From contig JAAYLQ010000005.1 of assembly GCA_012521805.1 (NCBI GenBank), positions 1-29,098 on the forward strand: a stretch of 29,098 nucleotides of DNA. Direction: 5' to 3'. A program made the position numbers and the translations under genes. The notes beneath the pieces were generated by a model that did no database searches, was not told the origin of the DNA, and saw only the letters and a list, made by a program, of their open reading frames with translations. Positions 16,664 through 24,143 of this stretch are shown here, piece by piece (positions within the stretch are counted from its first letter, which is position 1; every line of letters starts with the position of its first letter). The stretch is from Bacillota bacterium. Lineage in GTDB: Bacteria; Bacillota; Limnochordia; Darwinibacteriales; DTU012.

Positions 16664-17427
16664 GTTACGCGGTTGATGTGCGGGAATTAACAGTTGCATA
16701 TGATGAACGGATAGTATTAGATCAGATCTCTTGGCAGGTAAAAGCTGGGTCGCTGGCAGCTGTGATCGGACCTAACGGTGGAGGTAAATCAACTTTACTA
16801 AAAAGCTTACTGCATTTAATTAAACCTGTTTCCGGAAAAATCCGCATTTTTGGTCAGGAACCGAGGCAAGCTCGGCATCAAATTGCTTACTTATCCCAGG
16901 CGGAAGAGGTTGATTGGGACTTTCCCATCAGCTGTTTCGATGTAGTACTTCAGGGCAGGTTGGTGCGGTTAAAGTGGTGGCAGCGCCCTGGAAGGGAGGA
17001 CCGGGAGGCTGCCATGGAAAGCCTAAGAATTGTGGGGATGGAAGCTTTTGCTAAGCGTCCGATTGGTAGTCTTTCTGGTGGGCAAAAACAGCGAGTATTT
17101 ATTGCCAGGGCTCTAGCGCAGCAGGCTAAATTGATAATTTTAGATGAACCAGCCGCAGCACTTGACGCTCCAGCTCAGCATCAGCTTTTGGACTTGTTTA
17201 TTGAACTTAAGGATTTAGGCCATACAGTGGTGATTGCCACTCATGATTTAAACTGTTTAGCGGCTGGATTTGATAGTGTTTTGGGATTAAATACAAGGGT
17301 TGTTTTGTTTGGATCTCCTGTAGAGGTGTTGGATGGAGACACCCTGACAAAGTTATTTGCTAAACACTTTCCGATTATTGGACCGAGAGGCGAGGTGGCA
17401 ATGCATGAATTTCCAGTGGATAACTGA
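16660..17427 (+). CDS. znuC: Zinc/manganese ABC transporter ATP-binding protein, ZnuC type
   Basis: A 255-residue cytoplasmic ATPase of the metal importer. Seen: Walker A GPNGGGKST (residues 37-45), Q-loop YLSQAEEVDWDFP, the ABC signature LSGGQKQR, Walker B LIILDEPAAALD and the H-loop IATHDLN. The EVDWDFPI segment after the Q-loop is typical of the ZnuC/MntB subgroup. The start is GTG 16660, overlapping the znuA stop (GTGA), with GGAGG seven bases upstream; an in-frame GTG at 16627 lacks such a site. Its 3' end overlaps znuB by 23 bp, so the three genes are tightly coupled. Confidence 0.94.
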   Translation: MSYAVDVRELTVAYDERIVLDQISWQVKAGSLAAVIGPNGGGKSTLLKSLLHLIKPVSGKIRIFGQEPRQARHQIAYLSQAEEVDWDFPISCFDVVLQGRLVRLKWWQRPGREDREAAMESLRIVGMEAFAKRPIGSLSGGQKQRVFIARALAQQAKLIILDEPAAALDAPAQHQLLDLFIELKDLGHTVVIATHDLNCLAAGFDSVLGLNTRVVLFGSPVEVLDGDTLTKLFAKHFPIIGPRGEVAMHEFPVDN

Positions 17428-18256
17428 GCCTTTTCAATTTGCCTTCATGACCAGAGCCTTCATCGGGACCTCTTTAATAGCCATTTTAGCTGCAATAATC
17501 GGGGTATTTATTGTCCTGAAAGGTTTGGCATTTATCGGCGATGCGGTTGCTCATACAGCGTTTACAGGGCTGGCCACAGCGCTCTATTTCGGATGGCCTC
17601 TCCATTTGGGTGCGTTTTTGCTGGCGTTTGTTACAGCTGTTGGGATCACCTTCCTGAATCGAGCGGCAAAAGTTCGCCACGACACCGCGTTGGCGATCCT
17701 CTTTACCGGGGTGTTTGCTGTTGGCGTGATCATTATGGCGCGAATGCCGAATTTTGCTGGGGATTTGTCAGCTCTTTTGTTAGGTTCTGTGCTGGGAATT
17801 CGCATCCAGGAGCTGTATATGATTGGGACAACAGCTGTTGTAATTATTGCGTTAGTCTGGCTTGTTTTTCACCACCTGGTCTTTGCAGTGTTCGATCCAG
17901 TGGGAGCTGAGGCCGCGGGTCTGCCGGTAATGGGTCTGCAGCTGCTGTTGATGCTGATGCTGAGTGCTGCTGTAGTAGTATCGATCCAGGCAGTGGGTGT
18001 GATTCTTGTGATGGCACTGCTGATAACACCGGCAGCTACTGCTGGAATTTTCACCAAGAATATTGTAAAAATGATGTTGCTTGCTGGTGGACTTGGCCTA
18101 GCTGCGGCTTGGACCGGCTTATATCTATCTTATTATTTTTCTCTGCCGCCGGGTGCGGTAATTGTTATTATCACAACGGGTGAATTTGCGATTGCTCAGC
18201 TGCTCCAGCAGATAAGGACTAGAATTTTAAGGAAGGTTATAACCAGTGAGGTCTGA
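17405..18256 (+). CDS. znuB: Zinc/manganese ABC transporter permease, ZnuB type
   Basis: A 283-residue inner-membrane ABC-3 permease with about eight predicted membrane helices. Seen: the conserved opening FMTRAFIGTSLIAILAAIIG, the VLKGLAFIGDAVAHTAFTG motif, a central DPVGAEAAGLP cytoplasmic loop that contacts the ATPase, and the VILVMALLITPAATAGI helix, all family hallmarks. ATG 17405 is chosen because GAGGTGG lies six bases upstream; the frame stays open further 5' inside znuC. The gene overlaps znuC by 23 bp and the following pseudouridine synthase gene by 11 bp. No Zur or MntR regulator gene is in the window. Confidence 0.94.
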   Translation: MNFQWITEPFQFAFMTRAFIGTSLIAILAAIIGVFIVLKGLAFIGDAVAHTAFTGLATALYFGWPLHLGAFLLAFVTAVGITFLNRAAKVRHDTALAILFTGVFAVGVIIMARMPNFAGDLSALLLGSVLGIRIQELYMIGTTAVVIIALVWLVFHHLVFAVFDPVGAEAAGLPVMGLQLLLMLMLSAAVVVSIQAVGVILVMALLITPAATAGIFTKNIVKMMLLAGGLGLAAAWTGLYLSYYFSLPPGAVIVIITTGEFAIAQLLQQIRTRILRKVITSEV

Positions 18257-19154
18257 TTTGGACGAAGTTGTATTAGCCAGCGAACACGGATTGATGATTA
18301 AAGAAATAATTTATGGCAGATTAGGTTTGAGTCGCGGACTGCTCAGACGCATGAAAAATGGAGGAAAAGTTTGTCTAAATGGTAAACCTGCTTTTATCAC
18401 TCAAAGAGTGAAAGCGGGCGATCGGATTTCGATATATTTTGCCGATTCAGCCACCAAAATTGTACCCCAGCCAATGAAGTTGGATATTGTTTACGAAGAT
18501 GATAGTCTGCTGATTATCAATAAAGCACCACATATAGCGGTACATCCTACTCGCACTTACCCTGATGGGACTTTAGCCAATGGGGTTGCCTATCATTGGC
18601 AAAAACAAGGTGCAGCTCGCAAAGTCAGACTGCTGCATCGATTAGATCGGGAAACATCTGGATTGATTCTGATAGCGAAAGAACCTTATGCTTATCATCG
18701 CCTGGTGCAGCAGCTGCGCACCAGACAGCTGCGCCGCAAATATCTAGCTGTGGTTCAAGGGAGACCGGAAGCAAAAGTGGGAACTATCGATCAGCCAATT
18801 GGTCGGGACCTAAATCCGGAAGGACATGCCTTAAAGCGAACTGTGACTGCCACAGGCAAATCAGCCCGCACCTTTTATCGGGTCATAAAAGAATATCCTT
18901 TAGTTTCGCTTTTAGAGTTGGAACTGGTGACTGGGAGAACTCATCAAATTCGGGTTCATCTCAAATGGATGGGGCATCCCATTGTCGGAGATGAGATGTA
19001 TGGTCAAGCAAGCATGTTGATCGATCGGCAAGCCCTCCATGCTTGGTCGTTGGAGTTTACCCATCCCCGTTCTGGGCAGCAATTAAAGGTTAAAGCTCCA
19101 ATTCCACCGGATATAAAAGCCATTTTAAGCCAGCAATTACAGCAATTTCAATAA
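18246..19154 (+). CDS. RluA-family pseudouridine synthase (RluD-like)
   Basis: A 302-residue enzyme that isomerises uridine to pseudouridine in ribosomal or transfer RNA. Seen: an N-terminal S4-type RNA-binding segment (about residues 15-65), then the catalytic motif HRLDRETSG (131-139) with Asp134 as the catalytic residue, ARTFYRVI, and the VTGRTHQIRVHLKWMGHPIVGDEMYG signature region of RluA enzymes. The layout and length match RluD-like proteins; which uridine it modifies cannot be told. Its GTG start overlaps the znuB stop by 11 bp and has AAGGAAGG upstream, so it is the fourth gene of the zinc operon. Confidence 0.93.
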   Translation: MRSDLDEVVLASEHGLMIKEIIYGRLGLSRGLLRRMKNGGKVCLNGKPAFITQRVKAGDRISIYFADSATKIVPQPMKLDIVYEDDSLLIINKAPHIAVHPTRTYPDGTLANGVAYHWQKQGAARKVRLLHRLDRETSGLILIAKEPYAYHRLVQQLRTRQLRRKYLAVVQGRPEAKVGTIDQPIGRDLNPEGHALKRTVTATGKSARTFYRVIKEYPLVSLLELELVTGRTHQIRVHLKWMGHPIVGDEMYGQASMLIDRQALHAWSLEFTHPRSGQQLKVKAPIPPDIKAILSQQLQQFQ

Positions 19155-19246
19155 TTATGGATAATAGTATTTTATGGGGGTAACAGGAAATAGAATATTC
19201 AGTGCGAATATAGTATAGTAAAAGGCAAAATTTTAGGAGGGGTAGC

Positions 19247-19933
19247 ATGAAAAAAGCAGTATTCGTCGCAGTAGTGTTCATTTTAACTCTAGCGATGCCA
19301 GCGGCTGCATTCGAACTGTCTGGTGAGTTATGGTCTGTTTCAGAACAGGAGTTTATTCCTTCGGAACAGATATCCAATGTCTACAAGGTGGATTTAACTT
19401 TAGTTCAGGTTGGACCAGTTCGGTTAATGGGCAGCGGAGAATATGGCGGTAAAATTAATCAAATTACTGATTTTATCGATTTAATTCGGGATGATCTGGA
19501 TCATGATCAGCTTGCAGAATTAGAAGATTTCTATCTTCTTGGTGGTGTAGATGGCAAGGTAAGAGTTGACTGGCCTGTACTAAGCCAGGTTGATGTGATT
19601 ACCTCTGTGGGTTACCGTGTTTTAGGAAATATCAGCAAGATAGATTCTGCTATAGACAGCGGTTTGTACGGAGGTATTTCCTACAGTGCTGGACTTGGGA
19701 TTGACCTTGCACCGGGACTGAAACTCTCAGGGACTTATGAGTACGGACCGAATGTTAAAACCTTGTTAGGTGAGGAAGACCAGGGCAGTATCCAGGGTAT
19801 CGATGTTAATATTGAGTACCAGATTCCGCTGGTTTTAGCCAAAGCAGGATACCGCTCGCAGGTTTTAGATTTAGATGCAGCTAAAGGTTATCGTATCAGT
19901 GGATTTTATGTCGGTGCAGGAATTCATTTCTAG
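19247..19933 (+). CDS. Exported beta-barrel candidate, likely outer-membrane protein
   Basis: A 228-residue protein I cannot place in a named family. Seen: a signal peptide (about residues 1-21, ending PAAA), then a mature part dominated by alternating hydrophobic and polar residues (for example KVRVDWPVLSQVDVITSVGY, KLSGTYEYG, VGAGIHF), with many Gly, Tyr and Asp turns. The last residue is Phe, preceded by an alternating pattern, which is the classic C-terminal signal of proteins inserted in the outer membrane. Eight to ten strands would fit the length. AGGAGGGG precedes ATG. It is 92 bp after the pseudouridine synthase gene and ends in a strong terminator. The barrel call is inference from composition. 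Confidence 0.65.
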   Translation: MKKAVFVAVVFILTLAMPAAAFELSGELWSVSEQEFIPSEQISNVYKVDLTLVQVGPVRLMGSGEYGGKINQITDFIDLIRDDLDHDQLAELEDFYLLGGVDGKVRVDWPVLSQVDVITSVGYRVLGNISKIDSAIDSGLYGGISYSAGLGIDLAPGLKLSGTYEYGPNVKTLLGEEDQGSIQGIDVNIEYQIPLVLAKAGYRSQVLDLDAAKGYRISGFYVGAGIHF

Positions 19934-19965
19934 AAAAACCGGAGGCAAGACCTCCGGTTTTTTTT
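19934..19965. terminator. Strong bidirectional terminator
   Basis: AAAACCGGAGG (19935-19945) pairs with CCTCCGGTTTT (19951-19961) around a 5-base loop, followed by a run of T residues. The complementary strand also ends in five T residues. It serves both converging genes and touches the stop of the minus-strand gene at 19964. Confidence 0.92.
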
Positions 19966-21247
19966 AGTATATTGGTTGAGCAGAAAAGCTGCTAACCTTC
20001 CAAGTTTGGCCGTCGTGGTAATACGTGAAGACTAGCTTTAATCTCTCGCCGTTGTGCATCCGTCCCAGAATGACTAGTTCGCTTTGTTCAGCACACACTG
20101 CAGCAGTGTCCAATTCGATTTTGGTATGGATCGACTGGAGAAAGCGTACGACTGGCAGCTTAGGGTAGGTAATGTGGTGATCTAACCAAATCAGATCTAG
20201 TTCTTTTACGGCGCTGCGGAGTTGCTCTATCCAGAATAAGAATTCGGTATCTTCAAGCTGCGATTCAAATTGATATTCCGCCGGAATTTGAGACCAGGAA
20301 GCTAAATACCATTTATCCTCTCGATTAAGCCACAAGCTGTGTACTTGTGAAGTCAAAACCTGCTCTACATACAGCTGAGCGTAAATGGCGATCTCTGCTT
20401 CGACAGGTTTAAAGTCTACGACTTGAGTTGAAACTTTAGTGATTGTATCAGGTCTCATAATTAGGTAATTTATGAACTGATTACGACTGGGAAAATCTTC
20501 GTGAATAAACACTTCAAGTGCTTCTCGGTTGCGTTCAGATACAGCCTCGTCAAACTGAGCGAATGTTGTGGCCAGGTCATTTGGGATAGTGTCCTGGTCT
20601 ACTGGCGCTGCCTCGGCAATTTCTTCAGGCATCACTTCATGAATTTCCTCATGAACTCTTTCGGGATCCTCCACCATGATTTCAGTGTTCGGCTGTTCTT
20701 CAAGGTCGCCTTCTGTGTCCGTAAACCAGATGATTGGATAGTCCTTGCCTTCTATAAACCAGTTGTACGTTGAAAAAGTTGATTCCCACATTTCAATTAG
20801 TTCCCCATTCAATTTAGGAACATAATCTCCAGATAGGGTAATCTTTATTTGGTAATCTCTGGCCAGCAGCTGTTCACTTTTAGGATACCACATTGAATTT
20901 TGATCGAGAGCTTCTAGTTGGTAGTCTGGCATAAATCCTTCGTAGCTTAATTCTAAAACCTGCACGGCATTATCAGGTTGAAACAGCACTGTTATTACTG
21001 ACTTGCCACCTGTTCGGGATATTTCATATCCGGTAAGGGAAGGAATCCACAGTGCGGTTATATGGGCTTGGGGAAACAGCGTGAAATTTACTTGTTCCAG
21101 CCCGGCTGGGATGGGAATCTGAGTTTTGACACGGATAAAGCCCTGTTCAGGTATAAAAAAGACTTCTGTGATCTCTGCTTCTGCAAAGACGCTGAAAGGA
21201 AAGAGCAAAATCATTATTAGAGCTAAGATACAGCCTGCTTGTTTCAC
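19964..21247 (-). CDS. Exported protein of unknown function with a C-terminal NTF2-like region
   Basis: I do not recognise this 427-residue protein. Seen: a signal peptide (about residues 1-21, ending VFA), an N-terminal beta-rich domain (about 22-175) with many aromatic residues, an acidic Glu/Pro/Val linker (about 180-225), and a C-terminal part where TFAQFDEAVSERNREALEVFI followed by antiparallel strand-like segments resembles the helix-strand pattern of SnoaL/NTF2-like domains; the closing LVFTYYHDGQTWKVSSFSAQ looks like a second such ending. GTG 21247 is chosen because GGAGG lies seven bases upstream. It is divergent from the aminotransferase-reductase fusion and convergent with the barrel candidate. 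Probably periplasmic; no cysteine lipobox is seen. Confidence 0.75.
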   Translation of the reverse strand: MKQAGCILALIMILLFPFSVFAEAEITEVFFIPEQGFIRVKTQIPIPAGLEQVNFTLFPQAHITALWIPSLTGYEISRTGGKSVITVLFQPDNAVQVLELSYEGFMPDYQLEALDQNSMWYPKSEQLLARDYQIKITLSGDYVPKLNGELIEMWESTFSTYNWFIEGKDYPIIWFTDTEGDLEEQPNTEIMVEDPERVHEEIHEVMPEEIAEAAPVDQDTIPNDLATTFAQFDEAVSERNREALEVFIHEDFPSRNQFINYLIMRPDTITKVSTQVVDFKPVEAEIAIYAQLYVEQVLTSQVHSLWLNREDKWYLASWSQIPAEYQFESQLEDTEFLFWIEQLRSAVKELDLIWLDHHITYPKLPVVRFLQSIHTKIELDTAAVCAEQSELVILGRMHNGERLKLVFTYYHDGQTWKVSSFSAQPIY

Positions 21248-21302
21248 CAAAAATCCTCCTTTGCCTTATTATAACATTTCTGTGGTAAATGCTTTAATCC
21301 TC

Positions 21303-21372
21303 CAAGTATACTTGTTGTAAATTTACATCGAACTTGGTATAATAACGTTGTGCACAAAAGTGTGTACAAAAG
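21303..21372 (+). promoter_or_regulatory. Palindrome-rich promoter of the aminotransferase-reductase fusion
   Basis: TTGTAA (21315-21320) and TATAAT (21338-21343), 17 bp apart, form a strong sigma-A promoter. Around it lie three perfect palindromes: CAAGTATACTTG (21303-21314), TGTAAATTTACA (21316-21327, over the -35) and TTGTGCACAA (21348-21357, at the expected start). A 12-bp unit is repeated in tandem at 21349-21372 (TGTGCACAAAAG then TGTGTACAAAAG). Their positions fit operators, but no regulator can be named. Confidence 0.75.
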
Positions 21373-21387
21373 TGAGGGAGGTTAATC

Positions 21388-24027
21388 ATGCACCCATATA
21401 TTGATTGTGTAAATCCCCATCTAGGAGACTTGTTGACTAAAATCAGATTAGATAAACGTTACGTAAGAGGTGAAGGCTGTTACCTGTACGATGATGAGGG
21501 CACTACATACCTTGATTTGATTGCTGCTTATGGTGCACTGCCCTTCGGTTTTAATCCTCCGGAAATTTGGGAAGCAATTCGCCAAGTTGAGGATTCCATG
21601 GAACCAAGTTTTGTTCAGCCTTCTTTATTGACGCCAGCTGGAGAATTGGCTGAAAAACTGCTGGCAATTGCGCCTCCAGGCATGGCGAGAGTAACTTTTG
21701 CTAACAGCGGAGCGGAGGCTGTGGAGGCAGCAATCAAACTCGCACGGTCAAAAACTGGTAAAAAGGGCATTGTTGCAACTACCAACAGCTTTCACGGTAA
21801 AACTCTTGGAGCGCTCTCTGCTACCGGGAATACCAGTTACCAGAAAGCTTTTGGTGCTCCTGTAGAGGGATTCCGCTTTGTACCTTATGGCGATAGCGAG
21901 AGTTTGGAGCAGTTATTGGCTGCTGAGGCTGATCAAATTGCAGCTGTGATCCTTGAGCCGATTCAGGGTGAAGGGGGAATTGTCGAGCCTCCTGCAGGGT
22001 ATTTAGCTAAGGTAAGAGCACTCTGCACCCAATATGATGTTCTGTTGATCTTCGATGAGATCCAGACTGGGTTAGGTCGGACTGGGGTCATGTTTGCGGG
22101 CGAAGCGGAAGGTGTTACTTGTGATTTAATGACCCTTGCCAAAGCTCTTGGAGGCGGTCTGTTTCCTATTGGAGCTGTGCTCTGTACAGATGAAGTGTAT
22201 ACTGAAGAATTTGCGATGAAACATTCTTCTACTTTTGCCGGCAATACTATAGCGTGCCGGGTTGGAGCGAAGGTTGTAGATCTGCTTACCGAAAACGATC
22301 AGTACTTAGTGAAAGAAGCTGCTCGCAAGGGTAATATTTTGAAAGCTGGTTTAGAGCAGATTCAAGCCAAATATCCAGATATCATCAAAGGCGTACGGGG
22401 CCGGGGCTTGATGTTGGGGCTTGATTTTGGTAATACCCGTGATCCGTATCCCAATAGTTTAATTGGAATCATGGCCGAACAGAAGGTGCTCACTCCAATT
22501 ATTGCCAGCCATTTGCTTAATGTTGGAAAAGTGAGGGTAGCACCTACATTAAACGGCGCCAGTGTGATTAGAATTGAGCCACCTTTGGTCATCAGTGATG
22601 AGCAGATCGCTTTAGCCCTAGAAGCAATTGAAGGAACAGTGAAGGTATTAGCTCAACGGAATACTGCTGCTTTAACCGCACATCTGCTTCCAGTAGATCT
22701 AGATTTAGATTACCGATCAGAGCAGGCCGATGTAGTTCAGCCTGCGGCTGCACCGAAAGGTGATCTAGATGAAGGTAGATTTGCGTTTCTAGTTCATCCG
22801 CTGAATATGAAAAACTACTCCGATTATGATCGCAGCCTGGAAGCGTTTACTGAGGAGCAGCTGAACGAACTTGCCAGCCGCTGGACAGATATGCTGGAGC
22901 CGTATGTAATTTCAAGTGCTCGGATTACCTCAGTAACAGGGAAAAGTGCCTATGGTGATTTTATTGTTGTTCCCTATACAGCTGCTGAACTTCAGCAGAT
23001 GCCTCGTGAAACAGCTGAGGCGAAAATCTTAGCAGCGGTTGAGTTAGCAGTCGAGCGGGGAGCAAAAATAGTAGGATTAGGCGCCTATACATCGGTTGTC
23101 ACTGGTGGAGGTCGCTCCCTCTTAGGAAAGGTTTCGGTACCACTGACAACAGGAAATAGTTTTACTGTTCTCTCTGGGGTCGATGCTCTAACCATTGGCG
23201 GTTCTAAACTAGGAATCGAGTTAAACCATGCAACAGCAGCCATTGTCGGAGCGGGCGGTGCTATTGGGAAAGCTTCTGCTGTGCTCCTGGCAGAACAGGT
23301 GGCACACCTAATCTTAATTGGCAATCCGGCACGACCAGAAAAAAGCCGTTTTCGAATGCTGAAGGTTATGGCAGAAATGTATCGCTATCTGCGGGAACAA
23401 AAACTGAATGGGCGGGAGTTTGTGCCAAACAGTATTGGAGCCAAGGTGAATGCTCTGGAGGATCTTCCTGAACTTGACGGCTCGCTTAGAGAATGGATGG
23501 ATTACTGTGAACAGCAGCTGGAGGATTCTAACTGTCCGATTCGGATCACGGTTGATCTGCGTTCTCATCTGCCTGCAGCAGATCTTGTACTGGCAGCAAC
23601 AAGCAGCACAGAGGCATTAATCACCCCCGATATTATTAAGCCAGGTGCGCTAATCTGCGATATGTCGCGTCCGGTTAATGTCAGCCCAGATATTTTGGAA
23701 CAGCGTCAGGATGTGCTGGTGATTGATGGTGGAGTTATTGAACTTCCGGGAAGACCTGACCTAGGTTGGAATTTCGGTTTTGACAGAGGCCAGGCCTATG
23801 CATGTATGTCTGAAACAATAATGCTTGCGTTAGATCATAACTATACTAATACCAGTATTGGTGCGGATCTAAATATAGAATATATGAATCAGCTGAGAGA
23901 ATGTGCCAAAAGACATGGTTTTAAGCTGGCGGGTTTTCGCAGCTTTGATTTGCCGCTGCCTGGTTATGTGTGGGATCAAGTAGTGGCGGCACGCGAACAG
24001 TTGTTGGTAGGAGGACAAGGGGCCTAG
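21388..24027 (+). CDS. Fusion of class III PLP aminotransferase and long-chain acyl-ACP-reductase-like domain
   Basis: An 879-residue two-domain enzyme. Residues 1-425 form a complete acetylornithine/omega-aminotransferase-type domain: NSGAEAVEAAIKLAR (106-120), ILEPIQGEGG, LIFDEIQTGLGRTG with the cofactor-ring aspartate, and TLAKALGGG with the likely PLP lysine Lys252. After a linker (about 430-460), residues 461-870 resemble the cyanobacterial long-chain acyl-ACP reductase: TSVTGKSAYGDFIV, GLGAYTSVV, PLTTGNSFT, a Rossmann loop GAGGAIGKA (621-629), CDMSRPVNVS, and AYACMSETIMLALDH with Cys806 where that family has its acyl-accepting cysteine. Inferred chemistry: acyl thioester to aldehyde with NAD(P)H, then transamination to an amine. 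GGGAGG precedes ATG. It has its own promoter and a terminator after it. Confidence 0.85.
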   Translation: MHPYIDCVNPHLGDLLTKIRLDKRYVRGEGCYLYDDEGTTYLDLIAAYGALPFGFNPPEIWEAIRQVEDSMEPSFVQPSLLTPAGELAEKLLAIAPPGMARVTFANSGAEAVEAAIKLARSKTGKKGIVATTNSFHGKTLGALSATGNTSYQKAFGAPVEGFRFVPYGDSESLEQLLAAEADQIAAVILEPIQGEGGIVEPPAGYLAKVRALCTQYDVLLIFDEIQTGLGRTGVMFAGEAEGVTCDLMTLAKALGGGLFPIGAVLCTDEVYTEEFAMKHSSTFAGNTIACRVGAKVVDLLTENDQYLVKEAARKGNILKAGLEQIQAKYPDIIKGVRGRGLMLGLDFGNTRDPYPNSLIGIMAEQKVLTPIIASHLLNVGKVRVAPTLNGASVIRIEPPLVISDEQIALALEAIEGTVKVLAQRNTAALTAHLLPVDLDLDYRSEQADVVQPAAAPKGDLDEGRFAFLVHPLNMKNYSDYDRSLEAFTEEQLNELASRWTDMLEPYVISSARITSVTGKSAYGDFIVVPYTAAELQQMPRETAEAKILAAVELAVERGAKIVGLGAYTSVVTGGGRSLLGKVSVPLTTGNSFTVLSGVDALTIGGSKLGIELNHATAAIVGAGGAIGKASAVLLAEQVAHLILIGNPARPEKSRFRMLKVMAEMYRYLREQKLNGREFVPNSIGAKVNALEDLPELDGSLREWMDYCEQQLEDSNCPIRITVDLRSHLPAADLVLAATSSTEALITPDIIKPGALICDMSRPVNVSPDILEQRQDVLVIDGGVIELPGRPDLGWNFGFDRGQAYACMSETIMLALDHNYTNTSIGADLNIEYMNQLRECAKRHGFKLAGFRSFDLPLPGYVWDQVVAAREQLLVGGQGA

Positions 24028-24051
24028 TTGGAGCGGTCACAACAGTACCTG

Positions 24052-24090
24052 AGAACCTGTGTCGATGCTGCACAGGTTCTATTTGTTTTT
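24052..24090 (+). terminator. Rho-independent terminator after the fusion gene
   Basis: AGAACCTGTG (24052-24061) pairs perfectly with CACAGGTTCT (24071-24080) around a 9-base loop and is followed by ATTTGTTTTT. It separates the fusion gene from the DapB-like gene. Confidence 0.88.
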
Positions 24091-24143
24091 AGTTAGAATA
24101 TAAATTAGACAAACAAATGATCTTGACCAGGGTGGTGGAGTGC

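Noticed and set aside
17869..18057. Minus-strand open frames across znuB and other genes
   Set aside because: They lie opposite clear plus-strand genes, have no ribosome-binding sites and give low-complexity or Arg/Ser-rich translations typical of antisense shadows.
21262..21285. TATAAT on the minus strand (21273-21268) as promoter of the exported protein gene
   Set aside because: Transcription would start at or within the ribosome-binding site, leaving almost no leader, and the -35 is poor.
24117..24143. ATG 24117 as start of the DapB-like gene
   Set aside because: No ribosome-binding site precedes it; GTG 24144 has AGGGTGG upstream and places the Rossmann loop at the usual distance from the N-terminus.
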